In this document: positions 1-7,716 of the stretch, one piece after another
How positions within the stretch are numbered: the first letter of the stretch is position 1
Layout of the letters: every line of letters starts with the position of its first letter
Assembly: GCA_025464025.1 (NCBI GenBank)
Contig: JAODBP010000140.1
Coordinates: forward strand, 1 to 21,489
Length of the DNA: 21,489 bases
Direction: 5' to 3'
DNA from: Actinomycetes bacterium
GTDB taxonomy: Bacteria > Actinomycetota > Acidimicrobiia > Acidimicrobiales > CADCSY01
Notes under the pieces: model-generated
What the model was told of the DNA's origin: nothing
Seen by the model: the letters and a program-made list of their open reading frames with translations, nothing else
The model's database searches: none
Translations under genes and position numbers: made by a program

Positions 1-668
1 CCTACGGCTGGCTCGAGAGCTTCGACCCGGGGTGGACGCCGAACACGACCGATGCCGGCATGCGTCGCTACCGCTACGGCGCCCAGCCCCAGATCGCCCA
101 CTGGAACCTGCTCCAGCTGGCCAACGCGCTGGCCCGGCTGGTCGACGACACCGCGTCGCTCCAGGCCGGCCTCGACGGCTACGCCCGCCTCTACGCCGAG
201 CGGTTCCAGGCGATGATGGCCGAGCGCCTCGGGTGGGGGTCGCCCCAGGAGGGCGACGGCGCCCTGATCGACGAGCTGTTCCAGGCGCTCGTGAGCACCG
301 AGGTCGACCAGGTGCTGTTCTTCCGCGACCTGCCGACCGGCGACGTCAGCGCCGCCTACTACGCCGACGACCCGGACACCGGGGCGGTCGACGCCTGGCT
401 CCGCGCCTGGCGCGAGCGGGCCGGCGACCTCGACGACGAGCGCCGGCGTCGGATGGACGCCGTCAACCCGCGCTTCGTGCTGCGCAACTACCTGGCCCAG
501 GAGGCCATCGACGCCGCCGAGTCCGGCGACCTCTCGCTCGTCCACGAGCTGCTCGACGTGCTGCGCCACCCGTACGACGAGCAGCCCGGTCGCGAGCGGT
601 TCGCGGCCAAGCGCCCGGAGTGGGCCCGCCATCGGGTCGGTTGCTCGATGCTCTCCTGCTCCTCGTAG
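1..668 (+). CDS. selO: Protein adenylyltransferase SelO (YdiU family), C-terminal part only
   Basis: SelO is a pseudokinase-fold enzyme that transfers AMP from ATP to Ser/Thr/Tyr hydroxyls of protein substrates, with a role in redox stress. The reading frame is open from base 3 and its start lies outside the window, so only about the last 221 residues are visible. The visible start, YGWLESFDPGWTPNTTD followed by an RYRYGAQPQIAHWNLLQLANAL-like block (written here in part), is a hallmark of the family. Further down, NPRFVLRNYLAQEAI and AAESGD are the usual C-terminal signature. The protein ends in SCSS; in animal SelO the matching Cys is selenocysteine (CSUSS), and in E. coli a C-terminal Cys forms a regulatory disulfide. 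The ATP-binding core is off the left edge, so activity cannot be judged. Family assignment is firm. Confidence 0.93.
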   Translation, partial: YGWLESFDPGWTPNTTDAGMRRYRYGAQPQIAHWNLLQLANALARLVDDTASLQAGLDGYARLYAERFQAMMAERLGWGSPQEGDGALIDELFQALVSTEVDQVLFFRDLPTGDVSAAYYADDPDTGAVDAWLRAWRERAGDLDDERRRRMDAVNPRFVLRNYLAQEAIDAAESGDLSLVHELLDVLRHPYDEQPGRERFAAKRPEWARHRVGCSMLSCSS

Positions 669-678
669 CAACGCGTTC

Positions 679-684
679 TAGTCT
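679..684 (+). promoter_or_regulatory. -10 box of a probable leaderless promoter for the first CoA-transferase
   Basis: TAGTCT lies 6 nt before the ATG at 691, so transcription would begin at or next to the start codon. No Shine-Dalgarno sequence is present in the 22-nt gap after selO. A short palindrome AACGCGTT (670-677) directly overlaps the region upstream of the box. The -35 region would fall inside the selO 3' end and is not recognisable. Confidence 0.5.
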
Positions 685-690
685 CAGCGC

Positions 691-3054
691 ATGGACGCGG
701 CACCGCTGGCAGGGATCAGGGTGGTCGACCTCACGGGCGACCGGGGCGAGCTGTGTGGTCGGCTGCTGGCCGACCTCGGCGCCGAGGTGGTGAAGGTCGA
801 TCCGCCCGAGGGCTCACCGGCCCGGGCGCTGGCCCAGAAGCACGGTGACATCTGCCTGTTCTGGGCCGTGCGCAACGCCGGCAAGCTCGGCGTGGCCCTC
901 GACCTGCCCGCCGAGGAGGACCGCCTCCACGAGCTGCTGGCCCACAGCGACGTCGTGATCCAGTCGAGCGTGCCGGGCGAGGGGTTCGACGCCCACGAGC
1001 TGGCCGCCCGCCACCCGCACCTCGTCGTCACCTCGATCACGCCCTACGGCCTCACCAGCCCGTGGGCCACCCGTCAGGCGACCGACGGCGTGCTCGCGGC
1101 CACCGGCACCATCGCGTTCAAGGCCGGCAGCCCCGAGAAGTTCCCGCTCATGCCGCCCGCCTCGTTCATCGACGATGGCGCCAGCTGCACGTTCGCCTTC
1201 GCCACCCTCGCCGCCCTCTGGCAGGGCGTGGGCCAGGTCCTCGACTGCTCGGTGAACGACGCCGCCGCCAACATGAGCGACTGGTCGCTGTCGAACACGT
1301 CGATCCGGGTGTTCAACGGCGACGACGTGCGCGAGGTGCGGGCCGGCGCCGGGCCGCTGTGGCCGTCGCTGCGGTGCAAGGACGGCTTCGTCCGCGTCGT
1401 GATCCTCTCGGCCCGCCAGTGGCACGCCATGCGGGCCTGGCTGGGCGAGCCCGAGTACCTCCAGGACCCGTCGCTCGACGGTCTGCCCGGGCGCCTCGCC
1501 CTCATGGGGTCGGTCATCAACCCGCTCATCGAGGAGCTGTTCGCCGAGCGCACCATGGCCGACCTCTCGGCCGAGGCCCAGGCCCGCGGCATCGTGTGCA
1601 CCCCGCTGGCCAAGGCGGCCGACGTGCTGGCCAGCGAGCACTTCCAGGCGCGCGGCTCGCTGATCGACGTGGAGATCGCGCCGGGCCTGAAGGGTCGCAT
1701 CCCGTCCGGCTTCCTCGAGGTCGACGGCGAGCGGGCCGGGCCGCGGGTCGGCCCGCCGGCCATCGGCGAGCACACCGAGCAGGTGTTCTCGAACCTGGGC
1801 GAGGCGCGCGTCGCGGGGAGCGAGGACCGCGCCGGGCGCCTGCCGCTCGACGACCTCCGGGTCGCCGACTTCGGCCACGGCGGCGTGGGCGTCGAGGTCG
1901 GGCGCATGTTCGCCGAGTACGGCGCCGACGTGCTGAAGATCGAGAGCCGCAGCTACCCCGACTTCATCCGGATGCAGACCGGCGGCGAGATGACGCCGTC
2001 GTTCGCGTCGTCGAGCCGGTCGAAGCGAGGCTTCGGCGCCAACGCCAAGCACCCCGAGGGCCACGACGTCCTGGTGAAGCTGATCGACAGGTGCGACGTG
2101 GTCATCGAGAACAACTCGACCGGCGTGATGGACGCCCTCGGTCTCGGCTACGCCACCCTGCACGAGACCAACCCCGGGGTCGTGATGGTGTCGAGCCAGC
2201 TCATGGGCTCGCGGGGGCCGTGGGCCGCCTTCCGGGGATACGGGCCCAGCACCCGCGCCGCCGGCGGCATCGAGATGCTCTGGAACTACGACGACCAGGA
2301 CGAGCCGGCCGGTGGGGCATCGATCTTCCCCGACCACCTCTGCGGCCGCATCGGCGCCCTCGGGGCCATGGCCGGGCTGCTCGGCCGGCGGCGGGGCGAC
2401 GGCACCGGCGCCCACGTCGAGCTGGCCCAGGTCGAGGTGACCGTCGGCATCGTGGGCGACCTGCTCACCAAGGAGGCGCTGGAGCCCGGCTCGGTCGCCG
2501 CGTCCGGCAACCGCCGCGACCGGGGTGTGCCGTGGGGCATCTTCCCGTGCACCGGCGACGAGCAGTGGGCCGCGATCACCGTCCGGGACGACCGCGACTG
2601 GGCCGCCCTGGTCGAGGTCATGGGCGCACCGGCGTGGGCCACCGACCCGGCGCTCGCCACCCTCGACGGTCGTCGGGCCGCCATCGACGCCGTCGAGGCC
2701 GGCGTGCGCGCGTGGACCTCGGGGATCACCCGCGAGGAGGTCGCCGAGCGGTGCCAGGCCGCCGGTGTGGCGGCCGGCGAGCTGCTCGTCGCCATGGACA
2801 CGACCACGGTCGAGCACTACACGGCGCAGGGCTTCGCCGTCGACGTGCACCAGCCCGGCAACGTGGTCGACAGGATCCTGCTCGACGGCCCCGGCTTCCG
2901 GGGCTCGAAGATGGCCGAGCCGATCATCACCGGCGCCCCCAAGGTGGGGGAGCACACCCGGGAGATCTGCCGCGACCTGCTCGGCATGGCCGACGACGAG
3001 GTCGAGCGGCTCATCCAGGCCGTCGCCCTCGAGGTCACCCCACCGCCGAGCTGA
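691..3054 (+). CDS. Fused two-domain family III (CaiB/BaiF) CoA-transferase
   Basis: The 787-residue protein contains two complete family III CoA-transferase units in tandem, about residues 5-375 and 383-780. The family moves CoA between acyl groups through an acyl-aspartyl intermediate and acts in the cytoplasm. Each unit opens with the typical nucleotide-fold start (GIRVVDLTGDRGELCGRLLADLGAEVVKVD, seen in part, and LRVADFGHGGVGVEVGRMF). The catalytic Asp position is Asp185 in the first unit (GQVLDCSV) and Glu577 in the second (HVELAQVE), so the first unit looks like the active one. The substrate cannot be read from the sequence. A paralogue of the same architecture follows at 3963. The ATG at 691 is chosen because it starts the conserved fold directly and has a leaderless -10 box in front. 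The family call is firm; carnitine, formyl or bile-acid CoA specificity is not supported. Confidence 0.9.
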   Translation: MDAAPLAGIRVVDLTGDRGELCGRLLADLGAEVVKVDPPEGSPARALAQKHGDICLFWAVRNAGKLGVALDLPAEEDRLHELLAHSDVVIQSSVPGEGFDAHELAARHPHLVVTSITPYGLTSPWATRQATDGVLAATGTIAFKAGSPEKFPLMPPASFIDDGASCTFAFATLAALWQGVGQVLDCSVNDAAANMSDWSLSNTSIRVFNGDDVREVRAGAGPLWPSLRCKDGFVRVVILSARQWHAMRAWLGEPEYLQDPSLDGLPGRLALMGSVINPLIEELFAERTMADLSAEAQARGIVCTPLAKAADVLASEHFQARGSLIDVEIAPGLKGRIPSGFLEVDGERAGPRVGPPAIGEHTEQVFSNLGEARVAGSEDRAGRLPLDDLRVADFGHGGVGVEVGRMFAEYGADVLKIESRSYPDFIRMQTGGEMTPSFASSSRSKRGFGANAKHPEGHDVLVKLIDRCDVVIENNSTGVMDALGLGYATLHETNPGVVMVSSQLMGSRGPWAAFRGYGPSTRAAGGIEMLWNYDDQDEPAGGASIFPDHLCGRIGALGAMAGLLGRRRGDGTGAHVELAQVEVTVGIVGDLLTKEALEPGSVAASGNRRDRGVPWGIFPCTGDEQWAAITVRDDRDWAALVEVMGAPAWATDPALATLDGRRAAIDAVEAGVRAWTSGITREEVAERCQAAGVAAGELLVAMDTTTVEHYTAQGFAVDVHQPGNVVDRILLDGPGFRGSKMAEPIITGAPKVGEHTREICRDLLGMADDEVERLIQAVALEVTPPPS

Positions 3055-3087
3055 ACCCCTTCGGGCGATGCCGGCGGCGCTCGGCTG

Positions 3088-3501
3088 CTACCAGCGGAAC
3101 CCCGGATCGTCAGGCTTGTCGTCGGCCTTCGGCGGCTGGGGTCGCTCGGCGCCCAGCTCCCGCTCGCGGCGGGCGAGGTCGTCCTCCCACGCCTGGAGCC
3201 GCGCGTCGGCCTCCTCGTTGGTGAGGGACGACGGGCGCCACGCCGGGCCGTCCTCCGGCCCCCGCACCGACCGCGGCGCCCGGTACTCGGTGGACCCCGG
3301 GCGCCAACCGGCGTAGAGCGGGCGACCCAGGAGGAGCCAGGCCAGCGACCCGACGTCGGGCAGGAAGATCACGATGAGGACCCACGCGCCCTTGGGCAGG
3401 TTCCGCATCAGTGCCTCGTCGGTCGAGATCACGTCGAAGATGCAGTAGAGCCAGAGCAGGATCAGGACCGTCCCGAACGCCTCGGGCGCGAACAGCAGCA
3501 C
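3088..3501 (-). CDS. Small PLDc_N-domain membrane protein
   Basis: The predicted product has 137 residues with two hydrophobic segments near the N-terminus (about 5-23 and 38-58). Between them runs the PLDc_N (phospholipase D-nuclease N-terminal) signature: WLYCIFDVIST, then RNLPKGAWVLIVIFLPD and the LLLGRP end motif. A charged cytoplasmic tail follows, including an RPSSLTNEEADARLQAWEDD helix rich in acidic and basic residues that may form a short coiled coil. The GTG start at 3501 is preferred over an upstream in-frame ATG because AGGAGG sits 7 nt in front of it. No catalytic domain is present, so this is a short stand-alone PLDc_N protein of the type common in actinobacteria. Its function is unknown. 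It lies 34 nt from the convergent CoA-transferase stop. Confidence 0.85.
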   Translation of the reverse strand: MLLFAPEAFGTVLILLWLYCIFDVISTDEALMRNLPKGAWVLIVIFLPDVGSLAWLLLGRPLYAGWRPGSTEYRAPRSVRGPEDGPAWRPSSLTNEEADARLQAWEDDLARRERELGAERPQPPKADDKPDDPGFRW

Positions 3502-3505
3502 GAGA

Positions 3506-3514
3506 CCACCTCCT
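3506..3514 (-). promoter_or_regulatory. Strong ribosome binding site fixing the GTG start of the PLDc_N gene
   Basis: On the minus strand AGGAGGTGG ends a few bases before the GTG at 3501. It is one of the few near-perfect Shine-Dalgarno sequences in this window and decides the start codon. Confidence 0.75.
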
Positions 3515-3532
3515 GGTGCGAGTCTCGGCGGC

Positions 3533-3538
3533 ACGGTA
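3533..3538 (-). promoter_or_regulatory. Candidate -10 box for the PLDc_N gene
   Basis: On the minus strand TACCGT lies about 31 nt before the GTG at 3501, giving a short leader that contains the AGGAGG site. No convincing -35 box is visible. Confidence 0.35.
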
Positions 3539-3566
3539 CGCGACCGCGACCGACGCCGGTCGGAAC

Positions 3567-3605
3567 TTGTCAGGTGTCTGCCAGGGTCCGTCAGGAACCT
3601 GACAA
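3567..3605. repeat. 9-bp inverted repeat across the end of the NYN gene
   Basis: TTGTCAGGT (3567-3575) is perfectly complementary to ACCTGACAA (3597-3605), with a 21-nt spacer. A nested palindrome, GTCAGG AA CCTGAC, occupies 3590-3603. The stop codon of the minus-strand NYN gene (3591-3593) lies inside. It could be a weak terminator for that gene or an operator upstream of the PLDc_N promoter. Confidence 0.45.
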
Positions 3606-3938
3606 CCGGTCGAGCAGCCAGCGCGGCCCGACCACGTCGGCCCCGGCGGCTCGGGCCCGCTCGGCCAGCCCCCGGTCGGCAGTGACCAGCGTGACGCCGT
3701 CGCCGGCCCGCTCGGCCAGGGCGTCGTCGCCCTCACCGGGGGCGTGCACGACCTCGACGCCATCGACCGTCCCCGGCTCGACCCCGCGCCGGGCCTGGCC
3801 CTCGAGCACGACCACGACCGGTCCGTCGAGCCCGGCGGACCGCACCTCGGCCACGAAGCGGGCGGCCGCACCGGCCCGATCGCGCCACCAGCCGTCGGGT
3901 CGGGAGCCCACGACGTTGGCCGCATCGATGACGAGCAT
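3591..3938 (-). CDS. Small NYN/PIN-like domain protein
   Basis: The 115-residue protein begins MLVIDAANVVGSRPDGWWRD, a pattern of the NYN/PIN nuclease superfamily in which a conserved early Asp (Asp5) and Asn (Asn8) belong to the metal site. More acidic residues sit in the expected later places: GEGDD (Asp71/Asp72) and TADRGL (Asp88). This is a complete minimal PIN-like fold, so an RNase role is plausible, but no substrate or partner is shown. There is no adjacent antitoxin-like gene. The start at 3938 is chosen because it begins the conserved block and lies 7 nt after a TAGAAC -10-like box that overlaps the promoter of the divergent CoA-transferase. Longer upstream extensions of this frame run antisense to that gene and are spurious. 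Confidence 0.8.
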   Translation of the reverse strand: MLVIDAANVVGSRPDGWWRDRAGAAARFVAEVRSAGLDGPVVVVLEGQARRGVEPGTVDGVEVVHAPGEGDDALAERAGDGVTLVTADRGLAERARAAGADVVGPRWLLDRLSGS

Positions 3939-3945
3939 GGCGTCC

Positions 3946-3955
3946 GTTCTACAGT
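3946..3955. promoter_or_regulatory. Overlapping divergent -10 boxes between the NYN gene and the second CoA-transferase
   Basis: On the plus strand TACAGT (3950-3955) is 7 nt before the ATG at 3963. On the minus strand TAGAAC (3951-3946) is 7 nt before the ATG at 3938. The two boxes share the central TA, so both genes would be leaderless and compete for one polymerase site. The minus box lacks the final T and is the weaker of the two. Confidence 0.5.
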
Positions 3956-3962
3956 CGCCGCC

Positions 3963-6230
3963 ATGGGGGCGCTGGACGGAGTGCGGGTGGTCGAGGCGAC
4001 CGAGGGGATCGCCGGCGGGTACGCCGGCAAGCTCCTGGTCGACCAGGGTGCCGAGGTCGTGAAGGTCGAGGGCCCGGGCGGTGACCCGCTCCGGCGCTGG
4101 TCGGCCGGCCACCCCGATGAGCCGGTCGAGGGCACCGGAGCCCTGTTCGCCTACCTCGCCGCCGGCAAGGCCAGCGCCGCGGTGGTCGACGTGGCGTGGG
4201 CCGACGTCGTGCTCGCCGGTCCCGAGGCCGACGACCTGCTCGGCGTCGGGTGGCGCGACGCGTGCCGGCCCGACGCCACCGTGGTGTCGGTGTCGGCGTT
4301 CGGCCTCGACGGACCGCTGGCCGGACGGCCGGCCGACGAGTTCACGCTCCAGGCCTGGTGCGGCCTGCTCTCGGCCTGCGGCACGAAGGACACGCCGCCG
4401 CTCCAGATGGGCGCCGGCGGCGGGCAGTGGGCGACGGGTGCGACGGCCGCCCTGGCCGCCCTGGCCGGGCGCCGGTCGGGCGGTGCCGACCTCGACGTCA
4501 GCGCCCTCGAGGTGATGGCGGTCTGCCTGACCAACTACCCGACGCTCTACCGGCAGTTCACCGGGCAGGTGGCGTTCATGTCCCGGGGTGGCGACTGGCC
4601 GTCGGTCGTGCAGTGCAAGGACGGCTGGATCGGGCTGTGCATCTTCACCGCCCAGCAGTGGGCCGACTTCGCCGTGATGATCGGCCGGCCCGAGCTGAGC
4701 GAGGACGACCGGCTCAACTCGATGGGCGGGCGCAGCCGCAACCGCGAGCTGGCCGAGTCGGTGATCCGTCCGTGGCTGGCCGAGCACACGGCAGCCGAGA
4801 TCCACGAGCTGGGCGGGCTGTTCCGGGTGCCGGTGGCGTTCATCGGCAACGGGGAGACGGTGTTCGACATGCCCCACGTGCAGGAGCGCGGCATCCTCGT
4901 CCAGCACCCGGCCGGCTTCCACCAGCCCCGGCCGCCGTACCTCATGTCGGGCAGCCCGGTGCTGCCGATCCGCCCGGCGCCGGAGCTGGCGACGGGCGCG
5001 ACCGCCGGCCCGCCCCGTCCGGCCGCCCCGCCCGGTCCGGCCCGACCGCTCGAGGGCGTCCGGGTCCTCGACCTCACCGCGTTCTGGGCCGGGCCCTACG
5101 CCACCCACCTGCTGGCCACCCTCGGCGCCGACGTGCTCAAGGTCGAGTCACCGAAGCGGCCCGACGGGATGCGCTTCGCCACCGTGGCCAAGCCCACCGA
5201 CGACGACTGGCTCGAGTACGGCCCGACGTTCCACGGTGCCAACCCGGCCAAGCGGTCGGTCACGATCGACTTCGCCACGCCCCAGGGCAAGGCCCTCCTG
5301 CTCCGGCTCGTCGAGCAGGTCGACGTGGTGGTCGAGAACTTCACGCCGCGGGTGCTGCCCAACGCCGGCCTCGGCTACGACGTGCTGGCCGAGGCGAACC
5401 CGGCCGTGATCGTGCTGCGCATGCCGGGGTTCGGGCTCGAGGGACCGTGGGCCAACCACTCCGGGTTCGCCCAGACGATGGAGCAGACGTCGGGGATCGG
5501 CTGGCTCACCGGTGTGCCCGAGGGCGAGCCGCTCGTGCGCAGCACGATCGACCCGACGGCCGGGATCCACGGCGCGTTCGGCGTGCTCGCCGCCCTCGAG
5601 CACCGGGCCCGCACCGGCGAGGGCCAGCTCGTCGAGCTGCCGATGCTCGAGGTGGCGCTCAACATCGCCGCCGACCCGATCGTCACCTGGTCAGCGGACG
5701 GGGTCCGCCTCGACCGCCAGGGCAACCGGGGCCCGTGGGCCGCGCCCCAGGGCGCGTACCCGTGCGCCGGCGACGACCAGTGGGTTGCCCTGGCCGTGGC
5801 GACCGACGAGCAGTGGTCGGCGGTGGTCGAGCTCGTCGGTCGCCCGGAGTGGGCGGGTCTCGACCGGGCCGAGCGCCGGGCCCGGCACGACGAGCTCGAC
5901 GACGGGCTGCGGGCCTGGCTCGCCGACCTCGACCGCGACGCCACCGTCGAGCGGCTGCTCGACGCAGGTGTCCCGGCCGCGCCGGTGTGGGACCAGAACG
6001 CCCAGGACGAGCTGCCGCAGCTCGTGGCCCGCGGCTTCGCCCAGGTGGTCGAGCACCCGATCGCCGGCCCGGTGGCCACACCGGGCATCGGCATCCGGTC
6101 CGACCGCGTCGACCTCGCCTACCGGGCGGCGGCGCCGACCGTCGGCCAGCACACCGCGGCGGTGCTGCACGAGCTGCTCGGGCTCAGCGATGCGGAGATC
6201 GCCGAGCTCCGGGAGCAGGGAGCGATCTGA
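3963..6230 (+). CDS. Second fused two-domain family III (CaiB/BaiF) CoA-transferase
   Basis: The 755-residue protein is a paralogue of the one at 691. Unit one spans about residues 4-335 and unit two about 362-750, joined by a Pro/Ala/Gly-rich linker (about 341-361). The first unit is compact and lacks part of the usual N-terminal lobe. Unit starts are LDGVRVVEATEGIAGGYAGK and LEGVRVLDLTAFWAGPYAT. The catalytic-position residue is Asp178 in the first unit (ADLDVSALEV) and Glu558 in the second (QLVELPMLEV), the same Asp/Glu arrangement as in the upstream paralogue. This suggests one shared ancestor in which the fusion had already happened. The reaction is presumably CoA transfer between carboxylic acids; substrates are unknown. 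A leaderless promoter sits directly before the ATG. It ends 12 bp before the convergent alkA-type gene. Confidence 0.9.
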   Translation: MGALDGVRVVEATEGIAGGYAGKLLVDQGAEVVKVEGPGGDPLRRWSAGHPDEPVEGTGALFAYLAAGKASAAVVDVAWADVVLAGPEADDLLGVGWRDACRPDATVVSVSAFGLDGPLAGRPADEFTLQAWCGLLSACGTKDTPPLQMGAGGGQWATGATAALAALAGRRSGGADLDVSALEVMAVCLTNYPTLYRQFTGQVAFMSRGGDWPSVVQCKDGWIGLCIFTAQQWADFAVMIGRPELSEDDRLNSMGGRSRNRELAESVIRPWLAEHTAAEIHELGGLFRVPVAFIGNGETVFDMPHVQERGILVQHPAGFHQPRPPYLMSGSPVLPIRPAPELATGATAGPPRPAAPPGPARPLEGVRVLDLTAFWAGPYATHLLATLGADVLKVESPKRPDGMRFATVAKPTDDDWLEYGPTFHGANPAKRSVTIDFATPQGKALLLRLVEQVDVVVENFTPRVLPNAGLGYDVLAEANPAVIVLRMPGFGLEGPWANHSGFAQTMEQTSGIGWLTGVPEGEPLVRSTIDPTAGIHGAFGVLAALEHRARTGEGQLVELPMLEVALNIAADPIVTWSADGVRLDRQGNRGPWAAPQGAYPCAGDDQWVALAVATDEQWSAVVELVGRPEWAGLDRAERRARHDELDDGLRAWLADLDRDATVERLLDAGVPAAPVWDQNAQDELPQLVARGFAQVVEHPIAGPVATPGIGIRSDRVDLAYRAAAPTVGQHTAAVLHELLGLSDAEIAELREQGAI

Positions 6231-6242
6231 CGAAGGCCCGGA

Positions 6243-7613
6243 TCAGTGGTGCCAGAGGTGGACGGCGGCGGTCGCCCGCCACGGGCGCCACGCCTGGCTC
6301 GTCGCCTCCAGCTCCTTGGTGGTCGCGCCCGCCGCCTTCCGCAGGGCCAGGTCGCTGGACGGGAAGGCGTCGCGGTCGCCCATCCGGAGGGCGAGGTACT
6401 GCGCCGTCCAGGGGCCCAGGCCCGGGAGGCCGGCGATCGCCCGTTCCAGGTCGTCGGCCTTGCTGGAGCCGTCGAGGCGGACCTCGTCGGTGGCCACCGC
6501 GTGGGCGAAGGCGTTGAGGGCCGCCTCCCGGGCGCCGGTGAGCCCGAGCCCCGTCAGGTCAGCGATGCTGAGCACCTCGGCGTCGGGGAACGTGTGGCTG
6601 AGCCCGAGCTGCTGGAGCCCGGGCACCGGGGTGCCGTGGCGGGCGACGATGCGGCCGGCCAGCGTGGTGGCGCCGGTGACGGTCACCTGCTGGCCGACGA
6701 TGGCGCGGATGCCGGTCTCGAACGGGTCCCAGGTGCCGGGCACGCGGAGCCCGGGGCGCGCCGCGACCAGAGGTGCGAGGAGGGGCTGGGCCGAGAGGTG
6801 GTCGACGGCGTCGGCCGGATCGGCATCGAGGGCGGCGATGCGGCGGGCCCGGTCGACGACGTGGATGAGCCCCTCCCAGTGGGGGAGGTGGGCCCGGAGG
6901 AGCAGGTGGTCGGGGCCGCCGGGGCTCAGCTCGAGGACGCCGGGGTCGCCGTCGACGACGATCGTGCGGCGGTAGGTGTCGCCCTGGACGTGCTCGATGC
7001 CGGGGATGGCCCGGGCCGCGAAGTAGTCGAGCATCGAGTCCCAGTCGAGGGCGCCGGCGAACGGGAGGCGCAGCAGGAGGCCGCCGTCGGCGACGAGGCG
7101 GTCGGCCACCCGCCTGCGGGCCCGGAGCTCGGACGGGGTGGCCCGGAAGATGTCGCGGCACGCCCGGTTGAGCTGGCGGAGGCTGCCGAACCCCGAGGCG
7201 AACGCGACGTCGGTGACGGTGAGGTCGGTGTCGTCGAGCAGGCGGCGGGCGAAGTGGGCCCGGCGAGAGCGGGCGAGCTCGTCGGGGGTGACGCCGACCT
7301 CGGCCTGGAAGAGGCGGCGGAGGTGGCGGGCCGAGACGCCGATGCGGGCGCCCAGGTCGGCCTCGGTACGGCCGTCGAGGTACCCGTCGATCACCAGGCG
7401 CACGGCCCGGCACACCAGCTCCTGGCCCTCCCACACGGTGGGCTGGGGCGCCCGGTAGGGGCGGCACCGCAGGCAGGCCCGGAACCCGGCTGCCTCGGCG
7501 GCCGCGGCCAGCTCGAAGGGCCGCACGTTCTCGGCGTGGGGGCGGGCCGGGCAGCCGGGCCGGCAGTAGATGCCGGTGGTGACCACGGCGGAGAACGTCT
7601 GCACGCCAACCAT
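6243..7613 (-). CDS. alkA: Ada N-domain / AraC HTH / AlkA DNA-3-methyladenine glycosylase fusion
   Basis: This 456-residue protein joins the alkylation sensor of Ada to the AlkA repair glycosylase. Residues 1-75 form the Ada zinc domain, with Cys17 (GIYCRPGC, equivalent to the methyl-accepting Cys38 of E. coli Ada), Cys21, Cys47 and Cys50. Residues about 90-165 are an AraC-type pair of helix-turn-helices (GVSARHLRRLFQ and VAFASGFGSLRQLNR). An AlkA N-terminal domain follows, and then the HhH-GPD glycosylase, with helix-hairpin-helix LPGLGPWTAQYLALR and catalytic Asp421 in FPSSDLALRK. The glycosylase excises 3-methyladenine and related bases; the sensor probably activates transcription when methylated. 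The same fusion beside ogt is known in Mycobacterium tuberculosis (Rv1317c/Rv1316c). The start at 7613 is chosen because GGAG lies 8 nt upstream and the Ada domain begins at once. It diverges from ogt. Confidence 0.92.
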   Translation of the reverse strand: MVGVQTFSAVVTTGIYCRPGCPARPHAENVRPFELAAAAEAAGFRACLRCRPYRAPQPTVWEGQELVCRAVRLVIDGYLDGRTEADLGARIGVSARHLRRLFQAEVGVTPDELARSRRAHFARRLLDDTDLTVTDVAFASGFGSLRQLNRACRDIFRATPSELRARRRVADRLVADGGLLLRLPFAGALDWDSMLDYFAARAIPGIEHVQGDTYRRTIVVDGDPGVLELSPGGPDHLLLRAHLPHWEGLIHVVDRARRIAALDADPADAVDHLSAQPLLAPLVAARPGLRVPGTWDPFETGIRAIVGQQVTVTGATTLAGRIVARHGTPVPGLQQLGLSHTFPDAEVLSIADLTGLGLTGAREAALNAFAHAVATDEVRLDGSSKADDLERAIAGLPGLGPWTAQYLALRMGDRDAFPSSDLALRKAAGATTKELEATSQAWRPWRATAAVHLWHH

Positions 7614-7645
7614 CCAACCGGCTCCCGGGCCGGATGGCAGGACGG

Positions 7646-7675
7646 ATCCGGACACGGCCCGGGACCTGTCCGGAT
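7646..7675. promoter_or_regulatory. 30-bp palindrome between the Ada-AlkA gene and ogt, probable operator
   Basis: The arms ATCCGGACA (7646-7654) and TGTCCGGAT (7667-7675) are a perfect 9-bp inverted repeat around a central CCCGGG (7658-7663). Overall 13 of 15 base pairs are symmetric. It lies 33 bp from the Ada-AlkA start and 42 bp from the ogt start, where an autoregulated adaptive-response operator would be expected. A regulator other than the fusion protein is possible. Confidence 0.6.
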
Positions 7676-7716
7676 GTGACCGGCGCGACCGGCCGTCGCC
7701 GGTCCACCATGGGGGC

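Noticed and set aside
666..680. Possible KstR-like box (TAG c AAC gc GTT CTA) over the selO stop and the CoA-transferase promoter
   Set aside because: One half is offset by an extra base, so it does not match the TnnAACnnGTTnnA pattern, and the equivalent site before the paralogue keeps only GTTCTA. The AACGCGTT core alone is too short to call an operator.
814..2955. Long minus-strand open frame (713 codons) antisense to the first CoA-transferase
   Set aside because: It is the mirror of a strongly biased GC-rich gene. The translation is a His/Gly/Asp/Val-rich low-information sequence with no domain, and the plus-strand product is a clear family member.
4196..6517. Long plus-strand Arg/Gly-rich open frame overlapping the second CoA-transferase
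   Set aside because: Out-of-frame shadow: Arg/Pro/Gly/Ala composition without domains, running into the antisense of the alkA-type gene.
7570..7716. 49-codon N-terminal extension of ogt
   Set aside because: It would cover the intergenic palindrome and the start of the divergent gene and has no family similarity. The conserved N-terminus begins at the ATG at 7717.
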